Below, piece by piece: positions 9,300 to 20,181 of a stretch of 64,000 nucleotides of DNA. Each line of letters begins with the position of its first letter. The first letter of the stretch is position 1. The notes below the pieces were generated by a model, which saw nothing but the letters and a program-made list of their open reading frames with translations, was not told where the DNA came from and ran no database searches. Source of the stretch: Streptomyces diastatochromogenes (GTDB lineage: Bacteria > Actinomycetota > Actinomycetes > Streptomycetales > Streptomycetaceae); the NCBI GenBank assembly GCA_026913215.1, contig JAPTYK010000001.1, forward strand, positions 2,046,001 through 2,110,000. The letters are read 5' to 3'. Both the position numbers and the translations under genes were made by a program.

Positions 9300-10805
9300 G
9301 TGACTGCTCTCACTCTCAGCACTGCCGGCGCGGCGACGCTGCGCGCCGACGCCCTCGTCGTGGGCCTCGCGAAGTCCGGCAAGACGCTGGTCGTCGCCCC
9401 GGGCGCCGAGGCCGTCGACAAGGCCTTCGACGGCCGGCTCGCCGCCGTCCTGGAGACCCTGGGCGCCTCGGGTGCCGAAGGTGAGGCGACGAAGCTGCCC
9501 GCTCCCGCCGGTCTCAAGGCCCCGTCGTCCTGGCCGTCGGCCTCGGCGAGGCCCCCGAGGACGGCGAGTCCTTCGGCGCCGAGGTCCTGCGCCGCGCCGC
9601 CGGCACCGCCGCCCGCACCCTGACCGGCACGAAGAAGGCCGCGTTCGCGCTGCCGATCGCCGCCGCCGAGGACGCCGGCGCCATCGCCGAGGGCGCCCTG
9701 CTCGGCGCGTACGCCTACACGGCGTACCAGGAGACCGGCAAGGACGCGAAGAAGCCCCTCGCCGAGGTGGCCCTGCTCGGCGCCAAGCCGCGCGACAAGG
9801 CCCACAAGGCCGCCGCCGAGCGCGCCCAGGCCGTCGCCGAGGAGATCAACCGCGCCCGCGACCTGGTCAACCAGCCGCCGAACGACCTGTACCCGGCCAC
9901 CTTCGCCGCCGCCGTGCAGGCCGCCGGCAAGGAGCACGGCCTCAAGGTCCAGGTCCTCGACGAAGGCGCTCGCCAAGGGCGGCTACGGCGGCATCCTCGG
10001 CGTCGGCAACGGCTCCGTGAACCCGCCGCGCCTGGTCCGCGTCGCCTACACCCACCCGAAGGCGGAGAAGACCCTCGCCCTGGTCGGCAAGGGCATCACC
10101 TACGACTCGGGCGGCATCTCCCTGAAGCCGGCCGGCCACAACGAGACGATGAAGTGCGACATGGCCGGCGCCGCCGCCGTGTTCTCCACCGTCGTCGCCG
10201 CGGCCCGCCTCGGCCTGGAGGTCAACGTCACGGGCTGGCTCGCCCTCGCGGAGAACATGCCGTCCGGCTCCGCCACCCGCCCGGGTGACGTCCTGAACAT
10301 GTACAGCGGCAAGACCGTCGAGGTCCTGAACACCGACGCCGAGGGCCGTCTCGTCCTCGCCGACGCACTGACCAAGGCCTCCGAGGAGCACCCGGACGCG
10401 ATCGTCGACGTGGCGACCCTGACCGGCGCCATGGTCCTGGCCCTGGGCGACCGCACCTTCGGCATCATGGCCAACGACGACGACTTCCGCACCGCGATCC
10501 ACGAGATCGCCGAGGAGGTCGGCGAGCAGTCCTGGCCGATGCCGCTCCCCGCCGACCTGCGCAAGTCCATGGACTCCCCCACCGCCGACATGGCCAACAT
10601 GGGCGTCCGGATGGGCGGCGGCCTGGTCGCCGGCCTCTTCCTCCAGGAGTTCGTGGGCGAGGGCATCGCCTGGGCCCACCTGGACATCGCGGGCCCGGCC
10701 TTCCACGAGGGCGCCCCGTACGGCTACACCCCGAAGGGCGGCACCGGCTCCTCGGTCCGCACCCTGGTGAAGCTGGCCGAGCGCACGGCGGCCGGCGAGC
10801 TCTGA
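9300..10805 (+). CDS. pepA: leucyl aminopeptidase (M17 family)
   Basis: Cytosolic zinc/manganese aminopeptidase that trims N-terminal residues from peptides. GTG 9300 starts MTALTLSTAGAATLRADAL. The catalytic domain has ALVGKGITYDSGGISLKP (metal-binding Lys and Asp), MKCDMAGAA and the M17 signature NTDAEGRLVLAD. About 502 residues is normal for the family. Two changes of frame, near 9523 (a C run one base short before GTCGTCCTGGCC) and near 9963, cancel out and the C-terminus is intact (KLAERTAAGEL). It stands alone, with a strong terminator 16 bp after the stop. Confidence 0.93.
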
Positions 10806-10821
10806 GCTCCACGCGTGTGGC

Positions 10822-10856
10822 GGAAGACCCCGGAAGCTTCGGCTCCGGGGTCTTCC
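10822..10856 (+). terminator. rho-independent terminator of pepA
   Basis: Perfect 13-bp stem GGAAGACCCCGGA / TCCGGGGTCTTCC around a 9-base loop, followed by CCCT. There is no long T run, as is usual in Streptomyces. Confidence 0.85.
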
Positions 10857-11112
10857 CCCTGTCGTCCGTTCGTCGTCCGGGGCTGTTCGCTCGCGACGAA
10901 ATCCGTAGGTTCGTACGCTCTGGTTACCCCGCCGTACGGACGATCGGCCGTCTCAGAGCACGGCCCCGCGTCCCGTCGTCCGTCAACAAGTGCGAAGATG
11001 GGTTCTCGGCAGGACAGGGCCCCACCACAGGGCCGAAATAAAGCGGCCGGACACCAGCCGCCGCCAGGTCGTCGACGACCGGCGACGAGCGCACATGCAT
11101 GGAGGACGTGAC

Positions 11113-12501
11113 GTGGCGAACGACGCCAGCACCGTTTTCGACCTAGTGATCCTCGGCGGCGGTAGCGGCGGTTACGCCGCGGCGCTGCGCGGAGCGCAGC
11201 TGGGCCTGGACGTCGCACTGATCGAGAAGAACAAGCTCGGCGGCACCTGCCTGCACAACGGCTGCATCCCCACGAAGGCCCTGCTCCACGCCGGCGAGGT
11301 CGCCGACCAGGCGCGCGAGGCGGAGCAGTTCGGTGTCAAGGCCTCTTTCGAGGGCATCGACATCAAGGCCGTGCACAAGTACAAGGACGACGTGATCTCG
11401 GGCCTGTACAAGGGCCTCCAGGGTCTCGTCGCCTCCCGCAAGGTGACCTACATCGAGGGCACCGGCCACCTGTCCTCCCCGACCTCCGTCGACGTGGACG
11501 GCCGTCGCGTCGAGGGTCGCCACGTTCTCCTGGCCACCGGTTCCGTGCCGAAGTCCCTGCCCGGCCTGGAGATCGACGGCAACCGGATCATCTCCTCGGA
11601 CCACGCGCTGACCCTCGACCGGGTCCCGGAGTCCGCGATCATCCTCGGCGGCGGCGTCATCGGCGTCGAGTTCGCCTCCGCGTGGAAGTCCTTCGGCACC
11701 GACGTCACGGTGATCGAGGGCCTGAAGCACCTCGTCCCGGTCGAGGACGAGAACAGCTCGAAGCTTCTTGAGCGCGCGTTCCGCAAGCGCGGCATCAAGT
11801 TCAACCTCGGCACCTTCTTCCAGTCCGCCGAGTACACCGACAGCGGCGTCAAGGTCACCCTGGCCGACGGCAAGACCTTCGAGGCCGAGGTCCTCCTGGT
11901 CGCCATCGGCCGCGGCCCGGTCTCCGCCGGTCTGGGCTACGAGGAGCAGGGCGTCGCGATGGACCGCGGCTACGTCCTGGTCGACGAGTACATGCGCACC
12001 AACGTGCCGACGATCTCGGCCGTGGGCGACCTCGTCCCGACGCTCCAGCTCGCGCACGTCGGCTTCGCCGAGGGCATCCTCGTCGCGGAGCGCCTGGCCG
12101 GTCTGAAGACCGTCCCGATCGACTACGACGGCGTGCCGCGGGTGACGTACTGCCACCCCGAGGTCGCCTCCGTCGGCATCACCGAGGCCAAGGCCAAGGA
12201 GATCTACGGCGCGGACAAGGTCGTCGCCCTGAAGTACAACCTCGCGGGCAACGGCAAGAGCAAGATCCTCAAGACCGCGGGCGAGATCAAGCTCGTGCAG
12301 GTCAAGGACGGTGCCGTGGTCGGCGTCCACATGGTCGGTGACCGCATGGGCGAGCAGGTCGGCGAAGCTCAGCTGATCTACAACTGGGAGGCGCTGCCGG
12401 CCGAGGTCGCGCAGCTCATCCACGCCCACCCGACGCAGAACGAGGCGCTCGGCGAGGCCCACCTGGCCCTGGCCGGCAAGCCGCTGCACTCCCACGACTG
12501 A
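11113..12501 (+). CDS. lpdA: dihydrolipoyl dehydrogenase (E3)
   Basis: Flavoprotein E3 that reoxidises the dihydrolipoyl arms of 2-oxoacid dehydrogenase complexes with NAD+. GTG 11113 ([17 protein letters not shown]) follows a GGAGGA at 11101. FAD-binding [10 protein letters not shown], the redox-active disulfide [17 protein letters not shown]-binding [10 protein letters not shown] and the C-terminal catalytic HAHPTQNE (His-Glu) are all present. The 462 residues lie in one uninterrupted frame. It is 62 bp upstream of the E2 gene, so E3-E2 form an operon. Confidence 0.95.
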   Translation: MANDASTVFDLVILGGGSGGYAAALRGAQLGLDVALIEKNKLGGTCLHNGCIPTKALLHAGEVADQAREAEQFGVKASFEGIDIKAVHKYKDDVISGLYKGLQGLVASRKVTYIEGTGHLSSPTSVDVDGRRVEGRHVLLATGSVPKSLPGLEIDGNRIISSDHALTLDRVPESAIILGGGVIGVEFASAWKSFGTDVTVIEGLKHLVPVEDENSSKLLERAFRKRGIKFNLGTFFQSAEYTDSGVKVTLADGKTFEAEVLLVAIGRGPVSAGLGYEEQGVAMDRGYVLVDEYMRTNVPTISAVGDLVPTLQLAHVGFAEGILVAERLAGLKTVPIDYDGVPRVTYCHPEVASVGITEAKAKEIYGADKVVALKYNLAGNGKSKILKTAGEIKLVQVKDGAVVGVHMVGDRMGEQVGEAQLIYNWEALPAEVAQLIHAHPTQNEALGEAHLALAGKPLHSHD

Positions 12502-12563
12502 CGCTCACGTCATCACAGGGCGCGACGACCACTTTCCGCAATTCGTTAGGAGCAACTGAAACC

Positions 12564-14321
12564 ATGTCGGTTTCCGTAACCCTGCCGGCGCTCGGCGAGA
12601 GCGTCACCGAGGGCACCGTCACCCGCTGGCTCAAGGCCGAGGGTGAGCGTGTCGAGGCCGACGAGCCGCTGCTCGAGGTCTCGACCGACAAGGTCGACAC
12701 CGAGATCCCCGCCCCGCCTCGGGCATCCTGGCCTCCATCAAGGTCGCCGAGGACGAGACGGTCGAGGTGGGCGCCGAGCTCGCCATCATCGACGACGGCA
12801 CGGGCGCCCCGCTGCCGCTCCGGCCCCGGCCGCCGAGGCCGCTCCGGCTCCGGCCGCCGCCCCGGCGCCGGTCGCCGAGGCCCCGCCGCCCCGGCCCCCG
12901 TGGCCGAGGCCCCGCCGCGGCTCCGGCCGCCGGTGCCGCCCAGGGCACCGACGTCGTGCTGCCGGCGCTCGGCGAGTCCGTCACCGAGGGCACCGTGACC
13001 CGCTGGCTGAAGTCGGTCGGCGAGACCGTCGAGGCCGACGAGCCGCTGCTCGAGGTCTCCACGGACAAGGTCGACACCGAGATCCCGCCCCGCCTCCGGC
13101 GTTCTCCTGGAGATCGTCGTCGGCGAGGACGAGACCGCCGAGGTCGGCGCCAAGCTGGCCGTCATCGGTGCCGCGGGTGCCGCTCCGGCCGCCGCCCCGG
13201 CCCCGGCCGCTCCGGCTCCCGCCGCCGCTGCCCCGGCTCCGGCTCCGGCCGCCCCGGCCGCCCGGCTCCGGCCCCCGCGCCGGTGGCCCCGGCCGCTCCG
13301 GCCCCGGCTCCGGCCGCTCCGGTCGCCGCCGCCCCGTCCATCGCCCCGGCCGTCGTCACCCCGGTCCCGGCGACCCCGCGGCCGCCCCGCCGAGGACGGC
13401 GCGTACGTGACCCGCTGGTCCGCAAGCTCGCCACCGAGAACGGTGTCGACCTGGCGTCCGTCAAGGGCTCCGGCGTCGGCGGCCGCATCCGCAAGCAGGA
13501 CGTCCTCGCGGCCGCCGAGGCCAAGAAGGCCGCCGCCGCCGCTCCGTCGCCGCTCCCGTCGCCGCCGCCGCGCCGAAGGCCCCGCCCTGGAGGTCTCCCC
13601 GCTGCGTGGCCAGACGGTCAAGATGACCCGCATGCGCAAGGTCATCGGCGACAACATGATGAAGGCGCTGCACGGCCAGGCCCAGCTGTCCTCGGTCGTC
13701 GAGGTCGACATCACCAAGCTGATGAAGCTGCGCGCCCGCGCCAAGGACGCCTTCGCCGCCCGTGAGGGCGTCAAGCTCTCCCCGATGCCGTTCTTCGTGA
13801 AGGCGGCGGCCCAGGCGCTGAAGGCCCACCCGGTCATCAACGCCCGGATCAACGAGGACGAGGGCACCATCACGTACTTCGACTCGGAGAACATCGGCAT
13901 CGCCGTGGACTCCGAGAAGGGTCTGATGACGCCGGTCATCAAGGGTGCGGGCGACCTGAACATCGCCGGCATCTCCAAGGCCACGGCCGAGCTGGCCGGC
14001 AAGGTCCGCGCCAGCAAGATCACGCCGGACGAGCTGTCCGGTGCGACCTTCACCATCAGCAACACCGGTTCGCGCGGCGCGCTGTTCGACACGATCATCG
14101 TCCCGCCGAACCAGGTCGCCATCCTGGGCATCGGTGCCACGGTCAAGCGTCCGGCCGTCATCGAGACCGCCGAGGGCACCGTCATCGGCGTCCGCGACAT
14201 GACCTACCTGACGCTCTCCTACGACCACCGTCTGGTGGACGGCGCCGACGCCGCCCGCTACCTGACGGCCGTCAAGGCGATCCTGGAGGCCGGCGAGTTC
14301 GAGGTCGACCTCGGTCTGTAA
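12564..14321 (+). CDS. sucB: dihydrolipoyl acyltransferase (E2) of the 2-oxoacid dehydrogenase complex
   Basis: Core acyltransferase with two N-terminal lipoyl domains, each with [11 protein letters not shown] carrying the lipoylated Lys. Ala/Pro-rich linkers follow, then an E3/E1-binding domain ([21 protein letters not shown]) and a catalytic domain ending in the HxxxDG motif ([14 protein letters not shown]). Frames break inside the repetitive linkers and at 12715, 13090 and 13575, where CCCCGGCC is expected but one or two G are missing; the fixed protein is about 590 residues. In actinobacteria one E2 commonly serves both pyruvate and 2-oxoglutarate dehydrogenases, and the nearby aceE supports the pyruvate role here. 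It depends on LipA/LipB, encoded 14 kb away. Confidence 0.93.
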
Positions 14322-14360
14322 GGCGCGGTGCCGACAAGGCAACGTAACGAGCCTCACCTG

Positions 14361-14399
14361 CGGCGCCCCCGTCCGGAAGTGTTTCCGGACGGGGCGCCG
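14361..14399 (+). terminator. terminator of lpdA-sucB
   Basis: Long GC-rich hairpin: the arms CGGCGCCCC and GTCCGGAA pair with TTTCCGGAC and GGGGCGCCG around a GTG loop. It lies 40 bp after the sucB stop. Confidence 0.85.
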
Positions 14400-14439
14400 C
14401 CGTATTGTCTAAGGGTCAACACTCCCGAGGAGCCGCTTC

Positions 14440-15063
14440 ATGACCGTCCCCGTCGTCCACTCGCTGCGCGAGCAGATCCGCGAGCACATCGTGGAGGGGA
14501 TCGTCAGCGGCCGCTGGAAGCCGGGCGAGCGCATCGTGGAGCGCCGGATCGCGACCGAGCTGGAGGTCTCCCAGACGCCCGTGCGCGAGGCGCTGCGCGA
14601 GCTGGAGTCGCTGCGGCTGATCGAGTCGGCGCCCAACAAGGGCGTCCGGGTCCGCAACCTCACGGCGGCCGACCTGGAGGAGAGCTACCCCGTGCGCGCC
14701 GGTCTGGAGCAGATCGCGGCCGAGCTGGCGGCCGGGCGGCTGGCGACGGACTGCTCGGCGCTGGAACCGCACGTGGCGGCCCTGTACGAGGCGGACGCGG
14801 CCGCGGACGGGACGGCGCAGGTGCGGCACACGGTGGCCTTCCACCGGGAGCTGGTGAAGGCGGCCGGGAACAGCGTCCTGCTGCACACCTGGGAGACGCT
14901 CGGCATCGAGGTCTTCACGGCCCTGTCGATCCGCTGGCTGGGCACGGTCCAGAAGTCGTACGCGGAGGAGCACCAGGAGCTCGTGGAGGCCTTCCGGCGG
15001 GGCGACCCGAACATCGGCGCGCTGGTGAAGGCGCACGTCCTGGGCTGCGCACCGCGGGCCTGA
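14440..15063 (+). CDS. GntR/FadR-family (FCD-domain) transcriptional regulator
   Basis: 207 residues. The N-terminal winged helix is typical GntR: LREQIREHIVEGIVSGRWKPG, then ERRIATELEVSQTPVREALRELE. The all-alpha FCD effector domain follows (YPVRAGLEQIAAELAA, HRELVKAAGNSVLLHTWE), whose His/Asp residues often bind a metal and a small carboxylate. It sits alone between the E2 operon and aceE, with terminators on both sides. A 7-bp inverted repeat over the aceE promoter is a likely target, and a 2-oxoacid such as pyruvate is a plausible ligand, by analogy with PdhR and LldR of the same superfamily. Both points are inference. Confidence 0.9.
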   Translation: MTVPVVHSLREQIREHIVEGIVSGRWKPGERIVERRIATELEVSQTPVREALRELESLRLIESAPNKGVRVRNLTAADLEESYPVRAGLEQIAAELAAGRLATDCSALEPHVAALYEADAAADGTAQVRHTVAFHRELVKAAGNSVLLHTWETLGIEVFTALSIRWLGTVQKSYAEEHQELVEAFRRGDPNIGALVKAHVLGCAPRA

Positions 15064-15079
15064 GCCGTACGCACAGTGA

Positions 15080-15106
15080 GCGGGTCCGCCTCCTCGGCGG
15101 GCCCGC
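15080..15106 (+). terminator. terminator of the GntR gene
   Basis: 11-bp stem GCGGGTCCGCC / GGCGGGCCCGC (one G-T pair) with a TCCTC loop, 16 bp after the stop. Confidence 0.75.
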
Positions 15107-15241
15107 CCGTTCGTGTGCGCGCACCCGGGGACATCCGGCCCCACCTGCGAAAACAGGCCAGAAAACTAGGCACCGGGTGCCCTTTTCCTTGACACCCGGT
15201 GCCGACTTTCTTGATTCGAAGAGGTTTTCCCCTTCAACCCT

Positions 15242-15271
15242 TTGATCGATCATCGATCGCCGGTTTAGAGT
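15242..15271 (+). promoter_or_regulatory. probable aceE promoter with overlapping palindromic operator
   Basis: A TTGATC (15242-15247) and a TAGAGT (15266-15271) are separated by 18 bp, an acceptable sigma-HrdB-type promoter. GATCGAT-C-ATCGATC (15244-15258), a perfect 7-bp inverted repeat, covers the -35 region and spacer. A protein bound there would block transcription; the GntR regulator just upstream is the obvious candidate. Confidence 0.45.
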
Positions 15272-15356
15272 CTTCGGCGGGCCACACCCGGCCCGCCGCC
15301 CTGTCCTGCCAGACAAGGCACCCATCTCCACCCCATCTGTCCGGAAGGCGGCGATC

Positions 15357-18058
15357 ATGACCGGTCCCGTAGGCAAGAATCCGAGTGAGCTCGACCAGCT
15401 CCCGGACCGTGACACCGAGGAGACCGCCGAGTGGGCGGCCTCCCTGGACGCCGTCACCAAGGCCGCGGGTCCGCACCGCGCCGCCTACCTGATGCGCCGC
15501 ACCCTCCAGCACGCCGAAGGCGCGGGCCTGGCCCTGCCGAAGCTCCTGGAGACGGACTACGTCAACACCATCCCCACCTCCGCCGAGCCCTCGGTCACCG
15601 AGTTCGGCGGCGACGAGGAGATGGAGCGGAAGATCACCGCGTGGAACCGCTGGAACGCGGCCGCGATGGTCACCCGCGGCTCCAAGCACGGCGTCGGCGG
15701 CCACATCGCCACCTTCGCCTCCGCGGCCTGGCTCTACGAAACCGGCTTCAACCACTTCTTCAAGGGCAAGGAAGCCGACGGTTCCGGCGACCAGCTCTAC
15801 ATCCAGGGCCACGCCTCCCCCGGCATCTACGCCCGCGCCTTCCTCGACGGGCGCCTGAACGAGGCCCACCTCGACAACTTCCGGCAGGAGTCCGGCGGCA
15901 ACGGCCTGCCCTCCTACCCGCACCCGCGCCGCCTCCCCTGGCTGTGGGAGTTCCCCACCGTCTCCATGGGTCTGGGCCCGCTCTCCGCGATCTACCAGGC
16001 GCGCTTCAACCGCTACCTGACCAACCGCTCCATCAAGGACGTCTCCGCCTCGCACGTGTGGGCGTTCCTCGGTGACGGCGAGATGGACGAGCCCGAGTCG
16101 ACCGCGGCCCTCGCCCTGGCGGCCCGCGAGGGTCTGGACAACCTGACCTTCGTCATCAACTGCAACCTGCAGCGCCTCGACGGCCCGGTCCGCGCCAACT
16201 TCAAGATCGTGCAGGAGCTGGAGGCCCAGTTCCGCGGCGCCGGCTGGAACGTCGTGAAGTCGCTGTGGGGCAACGCCTGGGACGAGCTGTTCGCGCTCGA
16301 CACCACCGGCGCCCTCGTCCGCCGCCTCCGCGAGGTGCCGGACGCGCAGGTCCAGACGTACCAGACCCGCGACGCCGCCTACATCCGCCAGGACTTCTTC
16401 GGCAAGGACCCGGCGCTCGTCGCGATGGCGCAGCTGCTGTCCGACGACAAGATCCTCGAGTGTTTCCACCTCTCCCGCGGTGGCCACGAGCCGCGCAAGG
16501 TGTACGCCGCGTACAAGGCCGCCCTGGAGTTCAAGGGCGCGCCGACGGTCATCCTGGCGCAGACCGTCAAGGGCTTCACCCTGGGTGAGGGCTTCGCGTC
16601 GAAGAACGCGAACCACCAGATGAAGAAGCTCACGACGGACGAGTTCAAGAACATGCGTGACCTTCTTGAACTGCCCATCTCGGACGCGCAGTTCGTCGAC
16701 GGCCAGGTGCCGTACGGCCACCCCGGCGCCGACTCCCCGAGGTCCGCTACCTCCAGGAGCGCCGCGCGGCCCTCGGCGGCCCGGCCCCGGCCCGCCGCAC
16801 GCACCCGCTCGCCCGCTGCCGGCCCCGGCCGACAAGGCGTTCGCCGCGTTCGACAAGGGCTCCGGCTCGCAGTCGATGGCCACGACGATGGCGTTCGTGC
16901 GCCTCGTCAAGGACCTGATCCGCGACAAGGAGACCGGCAAGCGCTGGGTCCCGATCGTCCCGGACGAGGCCCGTACCTTCGGTATGGAGTCGCTGTTCCC
17001 CTCGCTCGGCATCTACTCGCCGAAGGGCCAGACGTACGAGCCGGTCGACCGCGACCAGCTGATGTACTACAAGGAGGCCGTCAACGGCCAGATCCTGAAC
17101 GAGGGCATCACCGAGGCCGGCTCCATGGCCGACTTCATCGCCGCTTCCACCGCGTACTCCACGCACGGCGAGGCGATGATCCCCTTCTACATCTTCTACT
17201 CGATGTTCGGCTGGCAGCGGACCGCCGACCAGATGTGGCAGCTCGGCGACCAGCTCGGCCGCGGCTTCCTCGTCGGCGCGACCGCCGGCCGCACCACCCT
17301 GACCGGTGAGGGCCTCCAGCACGCCGACGGCCACTCGCCCGTCATCGCGGCCACCAACCCGGCCGCCCTGACGTACGACCCGGCGTTCGCCTACGAGGTC
17401 GCGGTCATCGTCAAGGAGGGTCTGCGCCGGATGTACGGCGAGGCCGCCGAGGGCGAGGACCAGAACGTCTTCTACTACCTGACGGTCTACAACGAGCCGA
17501 TGCCGCAGCCGGCCAAGCCGTCCGGGATCGACGAGGGCATCGTCAAGGGCCTCTACCGCTTCAACACGGCGGAGTCTGCCGGTCTCGACCTGCCCGCGAA
17601 CGCCTCGCGCATCCAGCTCCTCTCCTCCGGCACGGCCATCCACTGGGCCCTGAGGCGCAGAAGCTGCTCGCCGCCGAGTGGGGCGTGGCCGCCGACGTGT
17701 GGTCCGCGACCTCCTGGACGGAGCTGCGCCGCGACGCGCTGGAGGCCGACGCGGCCCTCCTGCGCGGCGAGGAGCAGGTGCCGTACATCCGCCAGGCCCT
17801 GGCGGGCGTGGACTCCCGGTCCTCGCGGTCTCCGACTACATGCGCCAGGTCCCCGACCAGATCGCGCAGTGGGTCGAGCAGGACTACACCTCGCTGGGCG
17901 CCGACGGCTTCGGCCTCTCGGACACCCGCGACGCGGCCCGCCGCCACTTCGGCGTCGACGCCCAGTCGATCGTCGTCGCGGCCCTGGCCCAGCTCGCCCG
18001 CCGCGGCGAGGTCCAGGCGACGTCCGTGAAGGAGGCGCGCGAGCGCTACGGCCTGTAA
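15357..18058 (+). CDS. aceE: pyruvate dehydrogenase E1 component, homodimeric type
   Basis: Thiamine-diphosphate enzyme that decarboxylates pyruvate and transfers the hydroxyethyl group to the E2 lipoyl arm. About 900 residues. Conserved stretches are [30 protein letters not shown], the TPP/Mg motif [10 protein letters not shown]...FVINCNLQ, and later the pyrimidine-binding [12 protein letters not shown] and [13 protein letters not shown]. Frames break near 16735 and 16815 (C runs one short), 17651 and 17818, but the C-terminus is intact ([10 protein letters not shown]). It follows a palindrome-containing promoter and ends in a strong hairpin, so it is monocistronic. This single-chain E1 pairs with the E2/E3 encoded 3 kb upstream. 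Confidence 0.95.
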
Positions 18059-18072
18059 GGGCCCCACCCGTC

Positions 18073-18114
18073 CGAGGGGCCGCTTCCGTACGCACATACG
18101 GAGGCGGCCCCTCG
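18073..18114 (+). terminator. terminator of aceE
   Basis: Near-perfect 18-bp hairpin, CGAGGGGCCGC plus TCCGTA pairing with TACGGA plus GCGGCCCCTCG, 15 bp after the aceE stop. Confidence 0.85.
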
Positions 18115-18166
18115 GCGTACGCGGTCCGCTGCCCCGAGTCCCCCGTACGGATGGGAGGGTGGCCCC

Positions 18167-19128
18167 ATGCGTGCCGCCCGCCTGATCAAGATGGTCCTGC
18201 TCCTCCAGTCGCGCTCGTCGATGACCGCCGCCGAACTCGCCGCCGAGCTGGAGGTGTCGGAGCGGACCGTCACGCGGGACGCCCTCGCCCTGTCGGAGGC
18301 GGGGTGCCGGTGTACGCGGACCGGGGCCGGGCCGGCGGGTACCGGCTGGTCGGCGGGTACCGGACGCGGCTCACGGGTCTGGGGCGGGGCGAGGCGGAGG
18401 CCCTGTTCCTGTCGGGGCTGCCGGGCGCGCTGCGGGACATGGGTCTGGAGGACGCTGCCTCGGCGGCCCGGCTGAAGGTGTCGGCGGCGCTGCTGCCCTC
18501 GCTGCGGGACGCCTCCGAGTCGGCGGCCCGGCGCTTCCACCTGGACGCGCCGGGCTGGTACCAGGAGCCGGAGACGCCGGAGCTGCTCGCGCCGGTGGCG
18601 GAGGCGGTGTGGGACGACCGGTGGGTGTCGGCCCGGTACCGGCGGGGGGACGGCGAGGAGGTGGAGCGGGAGCTCCAGCCGTACGGCCTCGTCCTGAAGG
18701 CGGGCGTCTGGTACGTGTGCGCGCTCGGGTTCCTCCTTCCGCACGTACCGGGTGGACCGGTTCACGGCGGTGGCCGTGGGCGAGGAGCGGTTCGACCGGG
18801 ACCCGGACTTCGACCTGCCCGTCTTCTGGGAGGAGCGGGCGGCGGAGTTCGCCCGGTCGATCCTGCGCGCCGAGGTCGTCGTACGGCTGACGGAGACGGG
18901 GGCGCGCAGGCTGCCGTACGTGACGGACCGGGCGGCGGCCGGGGAGGCGCTCGCGGCGGGGGACGGCGCCGGAGGGGACGGGTGACCGTGACGCTCCGGG
19001 TGGAGAGCGAGGAGGTCGCTTTCGGCCAGCTCCTCGGGCTCGGCCCGGAGGTGGAGGTGCTGGCCCCGGCCGCGCTCCGGGAGCGGTTCGCGGAGGCGGC
19101 CCGGGGGCTGGCGGAGCTCTACCGGTAG
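18167..19128 (+). CDS. YafY-type WYL-domain transcriptional regulator
   Basis: About 320 residues. The N-terminal winged helix ([34 protein letters not shown]) is followed by a wing-like [19 protein letters not shown]. The ligand-sensing WYL domain shows [16 protein letters not shown], so the name-giving motif reads W-Y-V here. A C-terminal WCX-like extension ([19 protein letters not shown]) follows. Frame changes near 18302, 18735 and 18985. It is read away from aceE and convergent with the next dehydrogenase; targets are unknown. Confidence 0.85.
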
Positions 19129-19160
19129 GGACTCCGGCGGGAGGGCTCCAGAGGAGGGCT

Positions 19161-20081
19161 CTAGCGGTAGTCCGCGACGTCCGGCTTTCCGGTCTCGCTC
19201 GCGATGATGAAGCCCCAGGCGTCCGGGCGGGAGCCGTCCGCGTCCGTGAAGCCGTACTCCTTCGCCAGCTGCCCGCTGGAGAGGGACCGTCCGGTCCAGC
19301 GGTGGCGGTCGGGGTCGGCGGCGAGGGCGGCGACGGCCCGGCCGACGTAGACCGGGGACTCGGAGACGCCGAAGTCGGGGATCTTCTCGGTGGCGTCGCG
19401 CCAGTTCTCCTCGGTGACGCCGAAACCGGCGAGCATCTGCTCCGACCTGAGCCAGCCGGGGGTGAGGGCGACGGCGGTGCCGCCGTACTCCTCCAGCTCC
19501 TTCGAGAGGCCGAAGGCCATGCGGATCGGGGCGTTCTTGGCGAGGTCGTAGAAGAGGTTCTCGCGGTAGCGGGTGCCGTTGTAGGCGGCGGTGCCGTCGG
19601 TGACCTCGACGACGAGGCCGCCGGGATCGCGGATCAGCAGCGGGACGGCGAGGTGCGAGGTGATGGCGTGGGTCCGCACGCCGAGTTCGAGCATCCTGAG
19701 GCCGCCGGTGAGGTCGTTCTCCCAGGTCTTCTTCCCGAAGGCGACCAGGTGCTCGCCGCCCCACACGTCGTTGACGAGGACGTCGAGCCGGCCCCGCTCG
19801 CGGTCGATCCGGTCGACGAGGGCCCGGACCTGCTCGGGTTCCAGGTGGTCGGTGGGGACGGCGACGCCCTCGCCGCCGGCGGCGGTCACCAGTTCGGCGG
19901 TCTCCTCGATGGTCTCGGTGGCGCGGCCGACCTCGCTGAGCTTCTCGCGGGTGGTGCGGCCGGTGACGTAGACGGTGGCTCCGGCGGCGCCGAGCTGGAC
20001 GGCGATGGCCCGTCCGGCGCCCCGGGTGGCACCGGCGACCAGGCAGATCCGTCCGTTCAGGGGTGTGGTCTCAGTCGTCAT
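19161..20081 (-). CDS. short-chain dehydrogenase/reductase
   Basis: 306 residues from ATG 20081 (MTTETTPLNGRICLVAGATRGAGRAIA), with a glycine-rich NAD(P) motif GATRGAGRA. The active-site Tyr-Lys pair is atypical: the usual YxxxK lies in a region reading YRENLFYDLAKNAPIRMAF, so YDLAK supplies it. The C-terminus is longer than in classical SDRs, with RHRWTGRSLSSGQLAKEYGFTD as in the large atypical SDR group. Intact single frame. It stands divergent from the DUF4240 gene; the substrate is unknown. Confidence 0.88.
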   Translation of the reverse strand: MTTETTPLNGRICLVAGATRGAGRAIAVQLGAAGATVYVTGRTTREKLSEVGRATETIEETAELVTAAGGEGVAVPTDHLEPEQVRALVDRIDRERGRLDVLVNDVWGGEHLVAFGKKTWENDLTGGLRMLELGVRTHAITSHLAVPLLIRDPGGLVVEVTDGTAAYNGTRYRENLFYDLAKNAPIRMAFGLSKELEEYGGTAVALTPGWLRSEQMLAGFGVTEENWRDATEKIPDFGVSESPVYVGRAVAALAADPDRHRWTGRSLSSGQLAKEYGFTDADGSRPDAWGFIIASETGKPDVADYR

Positions 20082-20181
20082 GATCACCAGACTGGCAGGG
20101 AAACACGACATCTTCTGTCCGGATTCATTTCGGGCTTTCCGGGTGCGTCGGACCCGCCGAGCCACGATGCTGGTGCCGTGA

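Noticed and set aside
11143..12495. 450-residue frame opposite lpdA
   Set aside because: Mirror frame of an intact, well-recognised gene; composition (Asp/Leu/Val/Gly-rich) is typical of antisense shadows in high-GC DNA.
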